In this document: positions 25,101-33,659 of the stretch, one piece after another
How positions within the stretch are numbered: the first letter of the stretch is position 1
Layout of the letters: every line of letters begins with the position of its first letter
Assembly (NCBI GenBank): GCA_035391225.1
Contig: DAOPKN010000001.1
Coordinates: 124,001-188,000 of the forward strand
Origin: DAOPKN01 sp035391225
GTDB lineage: Bacteria; Thermotogota; Thermotogae; MWEM01
DNA length: 64,000 bases
Reading direction: 5' to 3'
Program-made: the position numbers and the translations under genes
Notes under the pieces: generated by a model
Database searches by the model: none
Told to the model about the DNA's origin: nothing
What the model saw: only the letters and a program-made list of their open reading frames with translations

Positions 25101-26438
25101 GAACTGGTGGAAGCCATTCGCCAGCTATATCCAACCGTGAAGGTGGAAAAGGTGGCGGGGATCAACATGTTCCAGGTGACGGGGATCGAAGCCGACGTGG
25201 AACCGGTAGTCGCGCAGATGCGAAGTTTCATGGATCCCGCTTTCCGCGTGTACGCGGACGGAACCTTCGACATCGACGTTTCCGGGCAATCCATTATCGA
25301 ACTGTCCAAGAAAATCGCAGATGCGATGGAACCAGCGTTGCACCTGTATATCCCGGACCAAAGCAATGAAACCACCTGCGACCTTACCATGCAAGGCCTA
25401 ACCTGGGAAAAATGGTGCCGGTTGATCGAACGGATTTACGACTTCAACGTGCAACAAATCGATGGGTTGGCAGAGCAGATTTTCGTGATGCTTCCCCCGG
25501 GTATCGAGCATCAAACGGGGGCAAGGAAGCAAAGGGTGTTGAATATTTCCCATGGTTTCGAGGAAGTGTCCAACATCATTGCCAACGTGTACGGCGGAAC
25601 CGTGTACTGGGATGAAAGCAACGGGGTTCTGATTTTTTCCGGCATCACGGATGCGAAAATGGTGGAGATCAAACCCCTGATTTCGCAAATCGTTGACCCC
25701 CGAAAAATGGTGCAATTAAGTGCTATGGTCATGGAAGATGGTTTCACGGACCAGCTTCTTTCGAATTTCAGCATGAATCTTTCGACCTCGACGCCCACGA
25801 TGTCGTTGGATTCCCAGGATGGTTTCAGTATTTCCAGCAGTATCCTGGGAATAGCTGACTTCTCGAAGATCTTGGAGGCCTTAACCCGGAACCTCCAGTT
25901 CTCGATGAGCTACAACAGTAGCAAGAGCGATGGAAAAACCCAACATATTTCGCAGCCTTTCGTGACCACGTTGAGTGGGGAAAGCGCCTACATTCACGTA
26001 GGAAATACGTCGACCTACGAGGTCATTAGTCCGGATTCTACCGAAACCCGTTTGCTCACCAACGAAACGGGGTACGAGTTGAACATCACCCCGTTCGTGC
26101 GCGCCAATGATACCATTTACTTGGAAGTGGACATCGTGGTTTCGTATCCCACGGACCCTGCTCCGTCCAGCCTTTTTTCGAATGATGAGCGCACTTCCCA
26201 AACCAAGGTGCTCTTGAAGAATGGAGATACCCTGGTCATCGGCGGGCTAAAGGGGGAAAGCATGCAGAAAAGCGTGAAAAAGCTTCCCTTTATTGGTGAT
26301 TTGCCCTTCGTGGGGAAATTTTTCCGCAAGGAGACCGACATTTCCAACGAAACGACGCTGAACATCTTCCTCACCGCGAAGGTCATCGAACTCGATCTCC
26401 CGGAAACCGATATCTTTGGCATGAATACCGGCTACTAA
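22200..26438 (+). CDS. pilQ: Giant secretin, PilQ-like outer-membrane channel
   Basis: Outer-membrane secretin of 1412 residues, about twice the usual length. A signal peptide (MKWTRLFVFFAMLLLAVGSLYAA) leads an AMIN-like beta domain (about 25-125) and an STN/N0 domain (about 145-215). A long array of ring-building N-domains fills about 330-1110, recognisable by repeats such as EVQQLLSTKVPNVVL, VKSVLALYYPEGQIQIL, LLSALYPSLQVDHLE and LVEAIRQLYPTVKVEKV. The beta-barrel secretin domain occupies about 1150-1400 and ends with TLVIGGLKGES and LPFIGDLPFVGKFFR. I recall a similarly large secretin in Thermotoga. It is the last gene of the operon. Confidence 0.92.
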   Translation: MKWTRLFVFFAMLLLAVGSLYAAELVNYSYFPADDSANFIFVFSTEPTGMATRSQDYGRYFEITLQGNIQDDQEILRFLGYSPVVGFKATSGKDMITLRFDMLLPREPQVEILANSLRVSFPRNTFPIQEFASYTDTALSGDRPTLVSLLTVLRKYLDVNLVIDETSIGNARAEFVMLSENLKAEDFFLQILMNNPTIGYAFLPNRTIYIVRKEELDNKVQQMLQEVSLSPVQTTSFWSSYTFVIQKSSELYMSLSAQEENSQSRTLNTEAFRQLILEEFGNKFAKIGPTLANNLIVLPRGKGAEEDITVGVLLYGEASTHERFEYFMAFFEGINVSGEEGNLEAEPKEYSQTIAFDPLLVEELREFLVFYTKTIRTQLPENERSSYIEGVSFEMKSQPNRVILYGSPDQVQKLRGYLEGYIHDRKARGNEKLESFPVQDGYGKIFALSLSRIFPKALSESQGFSGKELVQTPTFEWDSQLVSDLYSFDGQVDQVTILGSSYEVSTAKRIADDWGLLVPPLESEIRMMVFSNNIPESILDGLKNPLGPNSLAARFPLLQIDFSFDPLVVVKGKPHDIDALQGYVREIESAWVQEFENYEVLPVSDAFFAEQGLVNELQQFIGIRWPSIDLFPFPGLKVVLLKAPASTNMKNAMEEIRRADQEISQIPEVASRLVYFDRLSEQDIQSIWENFYKERGVEKLYFSFLDAYKVYGPQQAVDEMIRELKELDVTRIMGRATEEPVVEELVRIRITTLSLQEVQQLLSTKVPNVVLTPFQDIGFFLKGTVEQIEKAKNFLNTLSTDFMEESSIVSLSSGVAPETVKSVLALYYPEGQIQILDLGNSRLLLKGQKERLENARLVLKSFGLVDTPESLEKPFVKTVAYGAQLPGKIYQYSPADIPTLLSALYPSLQVDHLETSRVFLLIGQKSDVLDAEAYIQQLLSSEEPIITRTVSFSRLYDETARADITPEELVEAIRQLYPTVKVEKVAGINMFQVTGIEADVEPVVAQMRSFMDPAFRVYADGTFDIDVSGQSIIELSKKIADAMEPALHLYIPDQSNETTCDLTMQGLTWEKWCRLIERIYDFNVQQIDGLAEQIFVMLPPGIEHQTGARKQRVLNISHGFEEVSNIIANVYGGTVYWDESNGVLIFSGITDAKMVEIKPLISQIVDPRKMVQLSAMVMEDGFTDQLLSNFSMNLSTSTPTMSLDSQDGFSISSSILGIADFSKILEALTRNLQFSMSYNSSKSDGKTQHISQPFVTTLSGESAYIHVGNTSTYEVISPDSTETRLLTNETGYELNITPFVRANDTIYLEVDIVVSYPTDPAPSSLFSNDERTSQTKVLLKNGDTLVIGGLKGESMQKSVKKLPFIGDLPFVGKFFRKETDISNETTLNIFLTAKVIELDLPETDIFGMNTGY

Positions 26439-26449
26439 CCCTTTGCCCC

Positions 26450-26490
26450 AAAAAAAGCTTCCCCGGAACCGTTGGGGAAGCTTTTTTTGC
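26450..26490 (+). terminator. Bidirectional terminator between pilQ and the convergent FAD-subunit gene
   Basis: The stem AAGCTTCCCC/GGGGAAGCTT has a 9-base loop, with an A-run on the left and a T-run on the right. It therefore terminates transcription from both sides. Confidence 0.92.
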
Positions 26491-26503
26491 GCGGTAGCAG
26501 TAC

Positions 26504-27313
26504 TCAGGGTTGCGGAATCTTTTCCAGAACCTGTTGCAGGTACACCCCCGCCAGTTCTCGGCGATACTCCTCGGAGCAATCCGCGTTGGATTTGACGTTG
26601 ATTTCGTCCTTCAGGGTCTTGATCAAACCATCCATGTGGGAGAGCACTTCGTTTGCGGGCAAGTTTTGCAGCATCTGCTCGGTGTGCCGTGCGCGTTGCG
26701 CCACACCCGGGCGTGCCCCACAAGCGATTCCCACATCGGAAATGCGGCTCTGCTGCAGGTGAAAGACCGCGCAGAAGTTGAAGTGGGCAATGTCGTACCC
26801 CGTTTGGGCCTGCTTGAAAAACTCCCCGTGGGAATAGGGGAAGGGGATTTCTACCTCGGTGATCAACCCGAGGGGTTTCTGGATCAGGAAGGGTTCGAGC
26901 GTCATCTTCTGCCTTTTGCCATCGAAGTAATGCACCGTTGCCTGGTACGCCACAAGCGCGGTGAGCACGTCGGACCAGGAGTAGGCCTGGCCGATCGTCC
27001 CCGCGATCGTTGCCATGTTCCGGATCTGGTTGCTTCCCACCTTATCCAGGGCTGTTTTCAGCGGGGAATCGGGCAATTCTTCCAGCAGCTGGTTGAGGGT
27101 CACCGCACCCCCTACCTTCCAGCTGCCTTGTTTCTTCTCTATGGCGGAGGGCAGGATCTTTTTCACGTCGATGATGGTAAGCGTGGAGTTGTCTTTTCGT
27201 TGGGAGATGCTCAGCCCACCGGTTAAAAAGAGGGCGTGCGGGTGTTCTTGGGACCATTCCCAGGCTTGTTCGATGCTTTCCGGGTACAGGTAGTTTTCCA
27301 GGGCATTCATCAT
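26504..27313 (-). CDS. FAD-binding subunit of the xanthine dehydrogenase / CO dehydrogenase-medium family (orphan)
   Basis: A 269-residue protein of the molybdopterin dehydrogenase FAD-binding family (XdhB/CoxM). N-terminal block: LFLTGGLSISQRKDNS and LTIIDVKKIL, the flavin-binding entry. The second block NQIRNMATIAGTIGQAYSWSD matches the family QIRN-aTiGGn signature. The C-terminal CO_deh_flav_C-like domain follows residue 165. The molybdenum and 2Fe-2S subunits that normally accompany it are absent from both sides. ATG 27313 (ATGATG) follows AAAGGAGGCAT. It is the last gene of the gyrB-ftsZ operon. Confidence 0.84.
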   Translation of the reverse strand: MMNALENYLYPESIEQAWEWSQEHPHALFLTGGLSISQRKDNSTLTIIDVKKILPSAIEKKQGSWKVGGAVTLNQLLEELPDSPLKTALDKVGSNQIRNMATIAGTIGQAYSWSDVLTALVAYQATVHYFDGKRQKMTLEPFLIQKPLGLITEVEIPFPYSHGEFFKQAQTGYDIAHFNFCAVFHLQQSRISDVGIACGARPGVAQRARHTEQMLQNLPANEVLSHMDGLIKTLKDEINVKSNADCSEEYRRELAGVYLQQVLEKIPQP

Positions 27314-27327
27314 GGAAATGCCTCCTT

Positions 27328-29157
27328 TCATTGGGTCAATTTTTGGTCTGGAATGATCTTCTGCAGTTCGATTTGCCAGTTCCCCGAACCATTGCTGGTC
27401 TTTTGCAGGAGCAACTCGATCCATTGCGAAACCAGGGCTGTATCGGAACCGTTGTCATCCAAAACCTTGAAAATCTTGGGATGGGAGGTTTTTTGCACGT
27501 TTTCCTTTTCCAGGAACAGTTCCTCGTAGAGCTTCTCCCCTGGGCGAATGCCGGAGTACACGATGTGCACATCTTGCCCCGGCACCAGTCCTGCAAGAAA
27601 GATCATCTTCTCCACGAGGTCCTTGATGTACACTTGCTCGCCCATATCCAGCACGAAGAGATCCCCGTTTTTCGCGAAAGTGGAAGCTTGCAGCACCAAC
27701 GCGGAAGCCTCCGGAATGGTCATGAAAAAGCGGCGCATTTGGGGGTCGGTGATCGTAACGGGCCCACCGGTGCGGATTTGTTCGCGGAAACGGGGGATCA
27801 CGCTTCCCCTGCTGCCGAGAACGTTGCCAAATCGAACCAGGGAGAGTGTTGTGGTGTGGGTGGTTTCCCGTGCCCGGGCGCGAAGGTACATTTCGGCAAG
27901 GCGCTTGGAAGCCCCCATCACGGACGTGGGATTCACGGCCTTGTCGGTGGAAATCAAGATGAAACGGCACACGCCGTGCAGGATACAAGCGTCGATCAGG
28001 TTCTTCGTTCCCTTGGCGTTCACGCGGAAGGCTTCACTGGGGTTTTCCTCCATCAGGGGGACGTGCTTGTGGGCAGCGGTGTGAAACACGATGTCCGGGC
28101 GTAACTGCCCGATCAACCAGCAGATTCGCTTTTCGTCGGTGACATCCGCGATAATGCGTTTTCGCGGAACGGCGGGGAAACTCCGCTGCAGTTCGGCATC
28201 CAGTTGGTAGATGCTGTTTTCCCCACGGCCGAGCAAAAAGAGGGTACCCGGTTGCATCTTCGCAACCTGGCGGGTGATTTCACTTCCGATGCTTCCCCCC
28301 GCCCCCGTGATGAGCACCTTCTTTCCATGGAGCAGTGCACCCACTGCGGAGAGGTCGATTTTCACGGGTTCTCTACCCAACAGGTCTTCGATCGAAATCT
28401 CCCGTACCATGTCCAAACCGGGGTTTTTTCCCAGGAAGTTCTCGAAGCTGGGAAGGATTTTCAGGTGGAACGTTTCCCGCTGGATCTTGGCGAGGATGGA
28501 CTTGATCTGCTCCGGCTTTGCACTGGGAATGGCGAGGATGATTTCTTCCACCCCGGCGTTGCGGGCAATTTCGTTGACCTTTTCGATGGGTCCGAAAACC
28601 GGTACACCCCGGATCTTTCGTCCGATTTTTCGTGGAGAATCGTCCACGAACAGTGCCACGTCGCCCTGCCGGGGGGAACGACGGATTTCATCCAGCAACC
28701 CCACGCCAGCTTCTCCGGCACCGACGATGGCGATTCTGCGGGACCCCACCTTTTTTCGACGCGTGTTTTTTCGGTTCAGAATCCAGATCCACCAGAAGCG
28801 ACTGGAAAGGATGAGAAGGATTGCTCCAAGCACCATCATGATCCCGATGGAGCGAGGAAGTACCATGTTGGTCAGCCAGTCCAGCAAGAGCACGATGGCG
28901 TATCCCAGTGCAAAGCTCCGGAAGAGCACCAAAATTTCCCCGGAACTCATGTACGCCCAGATGATGCGGTATACCCCGTTCAGGAAAAGGCTCAGCGAGA
29001 GCACTCCCGTGGTGGTTAGGACCACGGGAAGGTACCCCAGGATGGACGAGAAGTCCCAACCGAAGCGCACGAACAAGGACAATAGACCCGAGAGCAGAAC
29101 CATGGAAAGGTCGGTTGCCCAAAGGATGAGTTTTCGATGTTTCAGTTGGATCACCAC
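27328..29157 (-). CDS. Membrane-bound nucleotide-sugar epimerase/dehydratase (CapD/PglF/WbpM-like)
   Basis: A 609-residue protein with four N-terminal membrane helices (about 10-130), a first Rossmann domain (IAIVGAGEAGVGLLDEIRR) and a C-terminal extended SDR catalytic domain. The latter shows LITGAGGSIGSEITRQ, HTAAHKHVPLME, LISTDKAVNPTSVMGASKR and LVRFGNVLGSRGSVIP. Such enzymes convert UDP-GlcNAc to the 4-keto-6-deoxy sugar for surface glycans or protein glycosylation. The start is GTG 29157, overlapping the end of the HD gene by 7 bases. No glycosyltransferases are adjacent, so the end product is unknown. Confidence 0.91.
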   Translation of the reverse strand: MVIQLKHRKLILWATDLSMVLLSGLLSLFVRFGWDFSSILGYLPVVLTTTGVLSLSLFLNGVYRIIWAYMSSGEILVLFRSFALGYAIVLLLDWLTNMVLPRSIGIMMVLGAILLILSSRFWWIWILNRKNTRRKKVGSRRIAIVGAGEAGVGLLDEIRRSPRQGDVALFVDDSPRKIGRKIRGVPVFGPIEKVNEIARNAGVEEIILAIPSAKPEQIKSILAKIQRETFHLKILPSFENFLGKNPGLDMVREISIEDLLGREPVKIDLSAVGALLHGKKVLITGAGGSIGSEITRQVAKMQPGTLFLLGRGENSIYQLDAELQRSFPAVPRKRIIADVTDEKRICWLIGQLRPDIVFHTAAHKHVPLMEENPSEAFRVNAKGTKNLIDACILHGVCRFILISTDKAVNPTSVMGASKRLAEMYLRARARETTHTTTLSLVRFGNVLGSRGSVIPRFREQIRTGGPVTITDPQMRRFFMTIPEASALVLQASTFAKNGDLFVLDMGEQVYIKDLVEKMIFLAGLVPGQDVHIVYSGIRPGEKLYEELFLEKENVQKTSHPKIFKVLDDNGSDTALVSQWIELLLQKTSNGSGNWQIELQKIIPDQKLTQ

Positions 29158-30647
29158 CGTGTCGTGAGATGTACGTTTTTCTTTTCCGGCAGCAAGTGGT
29201 ACTTCTGCAGCATTTCACGGTTGTCGTGGGTCAAGTACACGCGGACCATCTGCACCAACTTGCCGGAAAGGGATTGGTAAAAGGCGCTTTCCTTCAAGAA
29301 AGTCTCGAAATCCATCAACCGGGTTTCGGAACCTTGTCGTATGAGCAAAAAAACCTGGTTTGCCAGGAATTCGGCGGGATGGGCCAGGCTTAACTTGTAC
29401 GGCGTGTCCACCACGAAGAACTCTTGCGGATGGTCCAGCATTCCCTGCAGTGTCGTTTTCTCTTCGTCGGTAATCGTGGGATTCTTTGCCAGGAAAGCAC
29501 GGATCAAAGCGTCGATGCTCGAGAGGCCTTCCTTTCCCACGCTTCCCGCAAGGGCACTGGGGTCCATTCCCGTGACACTGAAAGAGGATTCCAAAAGGAG
29601 CTTCCACAGCTTACGGTCCTGGTAATCCTGCAGGAGTTGGTGGGCCCTTTTGGCCTTCCGTGCCACCTCTTCCGAGGGGAAGTTGTTGTCCTTGTAGTAC
29701 TGGTGCACACGTGCCATGAGCCACCCCTCGGTCATTTGCACGAAGCGTTCCAGGTTTAGGGTTTCCTTTTCCAACTGGAACAGCTCCACGCAAAGCGAAA
29801 GGATTTCCTGCAGCATCAAATCAGCCGCACGGGCCGTTTTGTGGAAGTACACGTTCTTGTACATCATGAATCGGCCGAACAGGACGGTGTAGATGTTGTC
29901 CATGATCTTCGACTCGTAGCACAGGCGTTCCACGTCGTTTTGGGGGGAAAGGAAGGAGTAGCGGACGATGCGCTGCAAGTCCACCGTGCCGTATTGCCGT
30001 GTGCCACAGTAATAGGCATCGCGGAGCAGGAAATCGAGACGATCCGCGCCCAGAGGGCCTTGCACGATATTGAAGTCTGCGGTGCCTTCGTGTTCTCCCT
30101 GGAACAGTTGGTTGACAGTTGCCATCAACTCCGCGAAGGCTTTTTCCAGCGAGGGTTTCTCGTCGGGGTCCACGTGCATCCCCGTGATTTCCGCGAGCTG
30201 GAGTGCGATGGAGTGTCTCCAGTTGCCTTTCAAGTTGGAAAAGGTGTGCAATAGATCTCCCGGCATCCATTCCAGTAGAAGGGATGCGCGCATCTGGTCA
30301 TGCCCCTCCTCCAACCCCGCCTTGGGGTAGACGATTTCATCGAACTGGTGGCTGAAAGGCCCATGCCCGATGTCGTGCAACAAACCCGCCAAACGAAGCA
30401 GAACCCTTCGGGCAGAAGGGAGTTGCAGATGGTCGGCATACATTCCTGCCACGTGCATCACGCCCAGCGAATGCAAGAAGCGGGAATGGGTTGCCCCGGG
30501 GAAAACCCTTTCCGCGCCCGCAAGCTGGGAAACGTGGCGGAGCCTTTGCACGGCACGCGTGTCCATGCACAGCATTTCCAACGGGGAAAGAATGATCTCA
30601 CCGTGCACGGGGTCCATGCACACTTTTTGGAGTGGGTTTGGGTTCAT
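29151..30647 (-). CDS. HD-domain phosphohydrolase (SAMHD1/dGTPase-like)
   Basis: A 498-residue metal-dependent phosphohydrolase. The HD motif is complete: RLRHVSQL, THSRFLHSLGVMHVA, LLHDIGHGPFSH and the distal Asp region GADRLDFLLRDAYYCG. Deoxynucleoside triphosphate triphosphohydrolases of the SAMHD1 type share this order. The about 250-residue C-terminal helical part is less conserved. ATG 30647 follows GGGAGGAAAACCC. The gene is in the gyrB-ftsZ operon, where dNTP control would make sense beside DNA functions, but substrate is inferred only from family. Confidence 0.87.
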   Translation of the reverse strand: MNPNPLQKVCMDPVHGEIILSPLEMLCMDTRAVQRLRHVSQLAGAERVFPGATHSRFLHSLGVMHVAGMYADHLQLPSARRVLLRLAGLLHDIGHGPFSHQFDEIVYPKAGLEEGHDQMRASLLLEWMPGDLLHTFSNLKGNWRHSIALQLAEITGMHVDPDEKPSLEKAFAELMATVNQLFQGEHEGTADFNIVQGPLGADRLDFLLRDAYYCGTRQYGTVDLQRIVRYSFLSPQNDVERLCYESKIMDNIYTVLFGRFMMYKNVYFHKTARAADLMLQEILSLCVELFQLEKETLNLERFVQMTEGWLMARVHQYYKDNNFPSEEVARKAKRAHQLLQDYQDRKLWKLLLESSFSVTGMDPSALAGSVGKEGLSSIDALIRAFLAKNPTITDEEKTTLQGMLDHPQEFFVVDTPYKLSLAHPAEFLANQVFLLIRQGSETRLMDFETFLKESAFYQSLSGKLVQMVRVYLTHDNREMLQKYHLLPEKKNVHLTTRW

Positions 30648-30661
30648 GGGTTTTCCTCCCA

Positions 30662-31924
30662 TCATGGATTTGGGTTCGGATTGGATATTACCGTCAACAC
30701 TTCCGAATACTGCAGGCTGGTGTTTTTGAGCTTGATCAAGATTTCCACGGTGTAGGACCCGGGGGTGGGAAAACGGATTTCCCGCCATTGCTTGGATTGG
30801 AAAACGCTTCGGGTGGAAAAGGCGGGCATGAAGATGTTCAGCACTCTTTCGGAGCGGTATTGGAAAAGCATTTGGTCGTTGTTGCGAATCGAGAAGAGCA
30901 TCGATTCGATTTGCTCGCATACCTCGCTTTCGGTATCGTTCGCCAAGAGGATTTCCGCCTCGTACGGTTCTCCTGCCCCCACCACTTTCAGCGAGTAGGG
31001 CAGAATCCGTATTTTGTCCTTGCGGTACGTGCTGCTGATTTCGCGACACAGGAAAGTTTGGGTTCCCTGCGTGAGTTCGTTGTTGATGAAGTAGCTGTAG
31101 TCCAGCAAGAAATCGCCGGTTTTTCCGGGTGCAGCAAAGGAATCCAGGGAAATGTCCAGTTTTTCCCCCGGTTGGAACTGGTATTCCGGGTTACCCAGCG
31201 TGTCGCTGAACTGCACCAACGAGTCGTTTCCATCGCGCACCGAAAAGGTGTACGCCCCCGGAACAATGGACTTGATCGATGGTGAATCGTTCTGTATGCG
31301 CAGAAGTGGGCGTACGGACTGGTTGGGAAGGTGGAAGTCTTGCATGAGGTCGAGGGTAATGGACACTTTTTCGACCACGGAAAAGGCCCAGTTGAGTTCC
31401 ACGGGGGTATCGTCCACCTGGAAAGTGAATTGAAGCGTGTAGTTGCCCGGATCGAGGGTGAAGGCGGGGTTATCGCGGGCAAAATCGAACACTTCCCGGG
31501 CATCGTATCCTTCCAGGGAAACGGGAGTGGGGGAGGGAAACACAAAGCGGTACACGGCGACGCCGTTGGCACCAAGGATTCTACAGGCAAAATTGCCCAC
31601 CACGAATTCGCGGGCGGAGGGACGCACGTTGGAAACCTTCAACACGGCTTGCAACGGTTCACTGTAAAGGAAGGAAGATGAGCAGCTGATCCGGAAAAGC
31701 AAGTTCCCCACTTTTTGGATATGGGGATCGGTTTTGCTGCCTCGCAGGTACAGGAAGTAGCCGGCGAACAAACCTGCCAGGGTGAGGAAACTGATCACGA
31801 GAAACAGGCGGGCCCGACGGCGGTACTTGTTATCCTTGTTTTGCTTTTTTTTCTCTTCCATATCCTGGCGGATTTGTGTGGGCGTTTTGCCGTGGTACGC
31901 GATCTGTTTCGGTTCCTCAGGCAT
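30662..31924 (-). CDS. Uncharacterised membrane-anchored beta-rich protein
   Basis: A 420-residue protein not recognised as a named family. A short cytoplasmic, highly charged N-terminus (about 1-40, MEEKKKQNKDNKYRRRARL) precedes a single membrane helix near 41-60. The long external part is beta-rich, with at least three similar Ig-like or BsuPI-like segments. These carry repeated phrases such as NYTLQFTFQVDD, YTFSVRDGNDS and SYTVEILIKLKN, ending in NPNPNP. ATG 31924 follows GGAGGGTGG and overlaps the pilB stop by 8 bases, which suggests a role with the pilus ATPase or the envelope. Confidence 0.72.
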   Translation of the reverse strand: MPEEPKQIAYHGKTPTQIRQDMEEKKKQNKDNKYRRRARLFLVISFLTLAGLFAGYFLYLRGSKTDPHIQKVGNLLFRISCSSSFLYSEPLQAVLKVSNVRPSAREFVVGNFACRILGANGVAVYRFVFPSPTPVSLEGYDAREVFDFARDNPAFTLDPGNYTLQFTFQVDDTPVELNWAFSVVEKVSITLDLMQDFHLPNQSVRPLLRIQNDSPSIKSIVPGAYTFSVRDGNDSLVQFSDTLGNPEYQFQPGEKLDISLDSFAAPGKTGDFLLDYSYFINNELTQGTQTFLCREISSTYRKDKIRILPYSLKVVGAGEPYEAEILLANDTESEVCEQIESMLFSIRNNDQMLFQYRSERVLNIFMPAFSTRSVFQSKQWREIRFPTPGSYTVEILIKLKNTSLQYSEVLTVISNPNPNP

Positions 31925-33659
31925 TGATCGCCACCCTCCGTACTTCGTCGATGGTGGTGAGCCCGCGCAAAGCCTTTTGGATGCCATCTTCGTACATGGT
32001 ACGCATCCCCGCCTTCCGTGCGGCCTTTTCAATCATACTCTCCGGTGCCCCTTCGGCCATCAGGCCACGGATCTTGCGGTCCACGATCAAGATCTCGTGG
32101 ATGCTGGTGCGCCCCTTGTAGCCACTCTTGCGACATTCTTGGCATCCGGTGCTCTGGAACTCGTTGAATTCATCGCGGGTTGGGTACAAGAGCTTCGCGG
32201 TCTCCAAGTATTCTGGGTGCGTTAGGGGGCGGGAGGTTTTGCAATGGTCACACAGGGTACGCACCAATCGTTGCCCCACCACACCCAGCAACGAAACCCC
32301 CAACAGGTCGGGCTCCACCCCCAGGTTGAGCAAACGGCTCACCGCGGCCGAAGCGCTGTTGGTGTGCAGGGTGCTCAGCACAAGGTGACCGGTCATGGAG
32401 GCTTCGGTGGCGAGTATCGCGGTTTCCTTGTCCCGGATTTCTCCCACCATGATGATATCAGGGTCTTGCCGCAAGATGGCACGCAAGAAGCGGGCAAACG
32501 TGAGCTGGATTTCCGAGTGCACCTGGCACTGGGTAATCCCGCTGATACTATATTCCACGGGGTCTTCAATGGTAACGATGTTGCTGGTGATGCTCTTGAT
32601 CTGGTTGAGCACTCCCACCAACGTGGTGGATTTCCCACTTCCCGTGGGTCCGGTAATCAAGATGATGCCAAAAGGGAATTGCAGCAGGTGCTGGAAGCGT
32701 TGGAAGTTGTAGTCGGAGAAGCCCAGGTCTTCCAGGCGTTTCGCCGAGTTGGAAACCTTCAGCAGCCGCATCACTACCTTTTCGCCGAACACCGACGGCA
32801 TCGTGGAAACCCGGAAATCGTACTGTTCCCGTTCGTGGCGTATAAAGAACTTGCCGTCCTGGGGAAGCCGGCGTTCCGCGATATCCAGCTTGGAAATGAT
32901 TTTTACCCGGGAAATGACGGGGTTGTGGAGCTTGCGGGGATACTCGGTGATTTTGCGCAAAAGGCCGTCCACGCGAAAACGAATGCGCACCAGCTTTTCG
33001 AAGGGTTCGATGTGGATATCACTGGCGTCCTGCTTGATGGCGCCCAGCAAGATTTCGTTGACGAACTTGATGATGGGAGCTGTTTCTTCGTCTTCCTGGG
33101 CTTCTTTTTCGGAGGCCTCAAGAGCGCCGAGGTCCAACGTGTTCTTGGAATCCTTCTCGTGGGTCAGCGCGGTCTTGAACTCCTCCACCGTCACGATGTT
33201 ACTGCCGAAGTATTCTTTCAGCAGGTAATCCAGGTTCGGTTTGGAGGTGATGAAAAAGTGGGGTGTGAGCCCGGTGATGAACTGGATATCCCTCTTGATG
33301 GACGGGAGGTTATTGATCTGATCGGTCAGAATGTGGATGGACTGGTCGTCTCCCCTCTCGAAGGGGATGGTTCGCCAGTTTTCCACGTTGTTCTTGCTCA
33401 ACACGAAGAGGATATCCGGGGTGATGGTCATTTCCGAGATGTTCTCCACCAAGGGGAGATTGTACTGCTGCGAGATGGACTTGGCGATGGCATCCCAGGT
33501 CACGAATCCCTTTTCAACGAGGATTTCTCCCAGCGGTTTCTTTTCCTGCCTTTGGATGGCCACGGCCAGATCGATGTCTTTTTCGGAAACCAGGCCTTTT
33601 TCCAGGAGGATTTCACCGAGACGCTTGTACTGGAAAGAATCCAACGTTGCCATGCTCAT
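31917..33659 (-). CDS. pilB: Type IV pilus assembly ATPase PilB (GspE family)
   Basis: Hexameric ATPase that powers pilus or pseudopilus assembly by acting on PilC. An N-terminal GspE_N domain (about 1-150) includes LGEILLEKGLVSEKDI, repeated as LGEILVEKGFVTWDAI. The ATPase core has Walker A GPTGSGKSTTL, an Asp box, Walker B VGEIRDKETA and the His box LSTLHTNSA. A tetracysteine zinc site is visible (CDHC ... CQEC). Length of 580 is standard. The start overlaps the ftsZ stop by four bases, tying pilus assembly to the division operon. The rest of the pilus genes lie at 17650-26438. Confidence 0.96.
   Translation of the reverse strand: MSMATLDSFQYKRLGEILLEKGLVSEKDIDLAVAIQRQEKKPLGEILVEKGFVTWDAIAKSISQQYNLPLVENISEMTITPDILFVLSKNNVENWRTIPFERGDDQSIHILTDQINNLPSIKRDIQFITGLTPHFFITSKPNLDYLLKEYFGSNIVTVEEFKTALTHEKDSKNTLDLGALEASEKEAQEDEETAPIIKFVNEILLGAIKQDASDIHIEPFEKLVRIRFRVDGLLRKITEYPRKLHNPVISRVKIISKLDIAERRLPQDGKFFIRHEREQYDFRVSTMPSVFGEKVVMRLLKVSNSAKRLEDLGFSDYNFQRFQHLLQFPFGIILITGPTGSGKSTTLVGVLNQIKSITSNIVTIEDPVEYSISGITQCQVHSEIQLTFARFLRAILRQDPDIIMVGEIRDKETAILATEASMTGHLVLSTLHTNSASAAVSRLLNLGVEPDLLGVSLLGVVGQRLVRTLCDHCKTSRPLTHPEYLETAKLLYPTRDEFNEFQSTGCQECRKSGYKGRTSIHEILIVDRKIRGLMAEGAPESMIEKAARKAGMRTMYEDGIQKALRGLTTIDEVRRVAINA

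Noticed and set aside
30648..31049. A 134-residue N-terminal extension of the HD hydrolase
   Set aside because: It overlaps the membrane-anchored protein gene in another frame. ATG 30647 with GGGAGG gives the expected family N-terminus.
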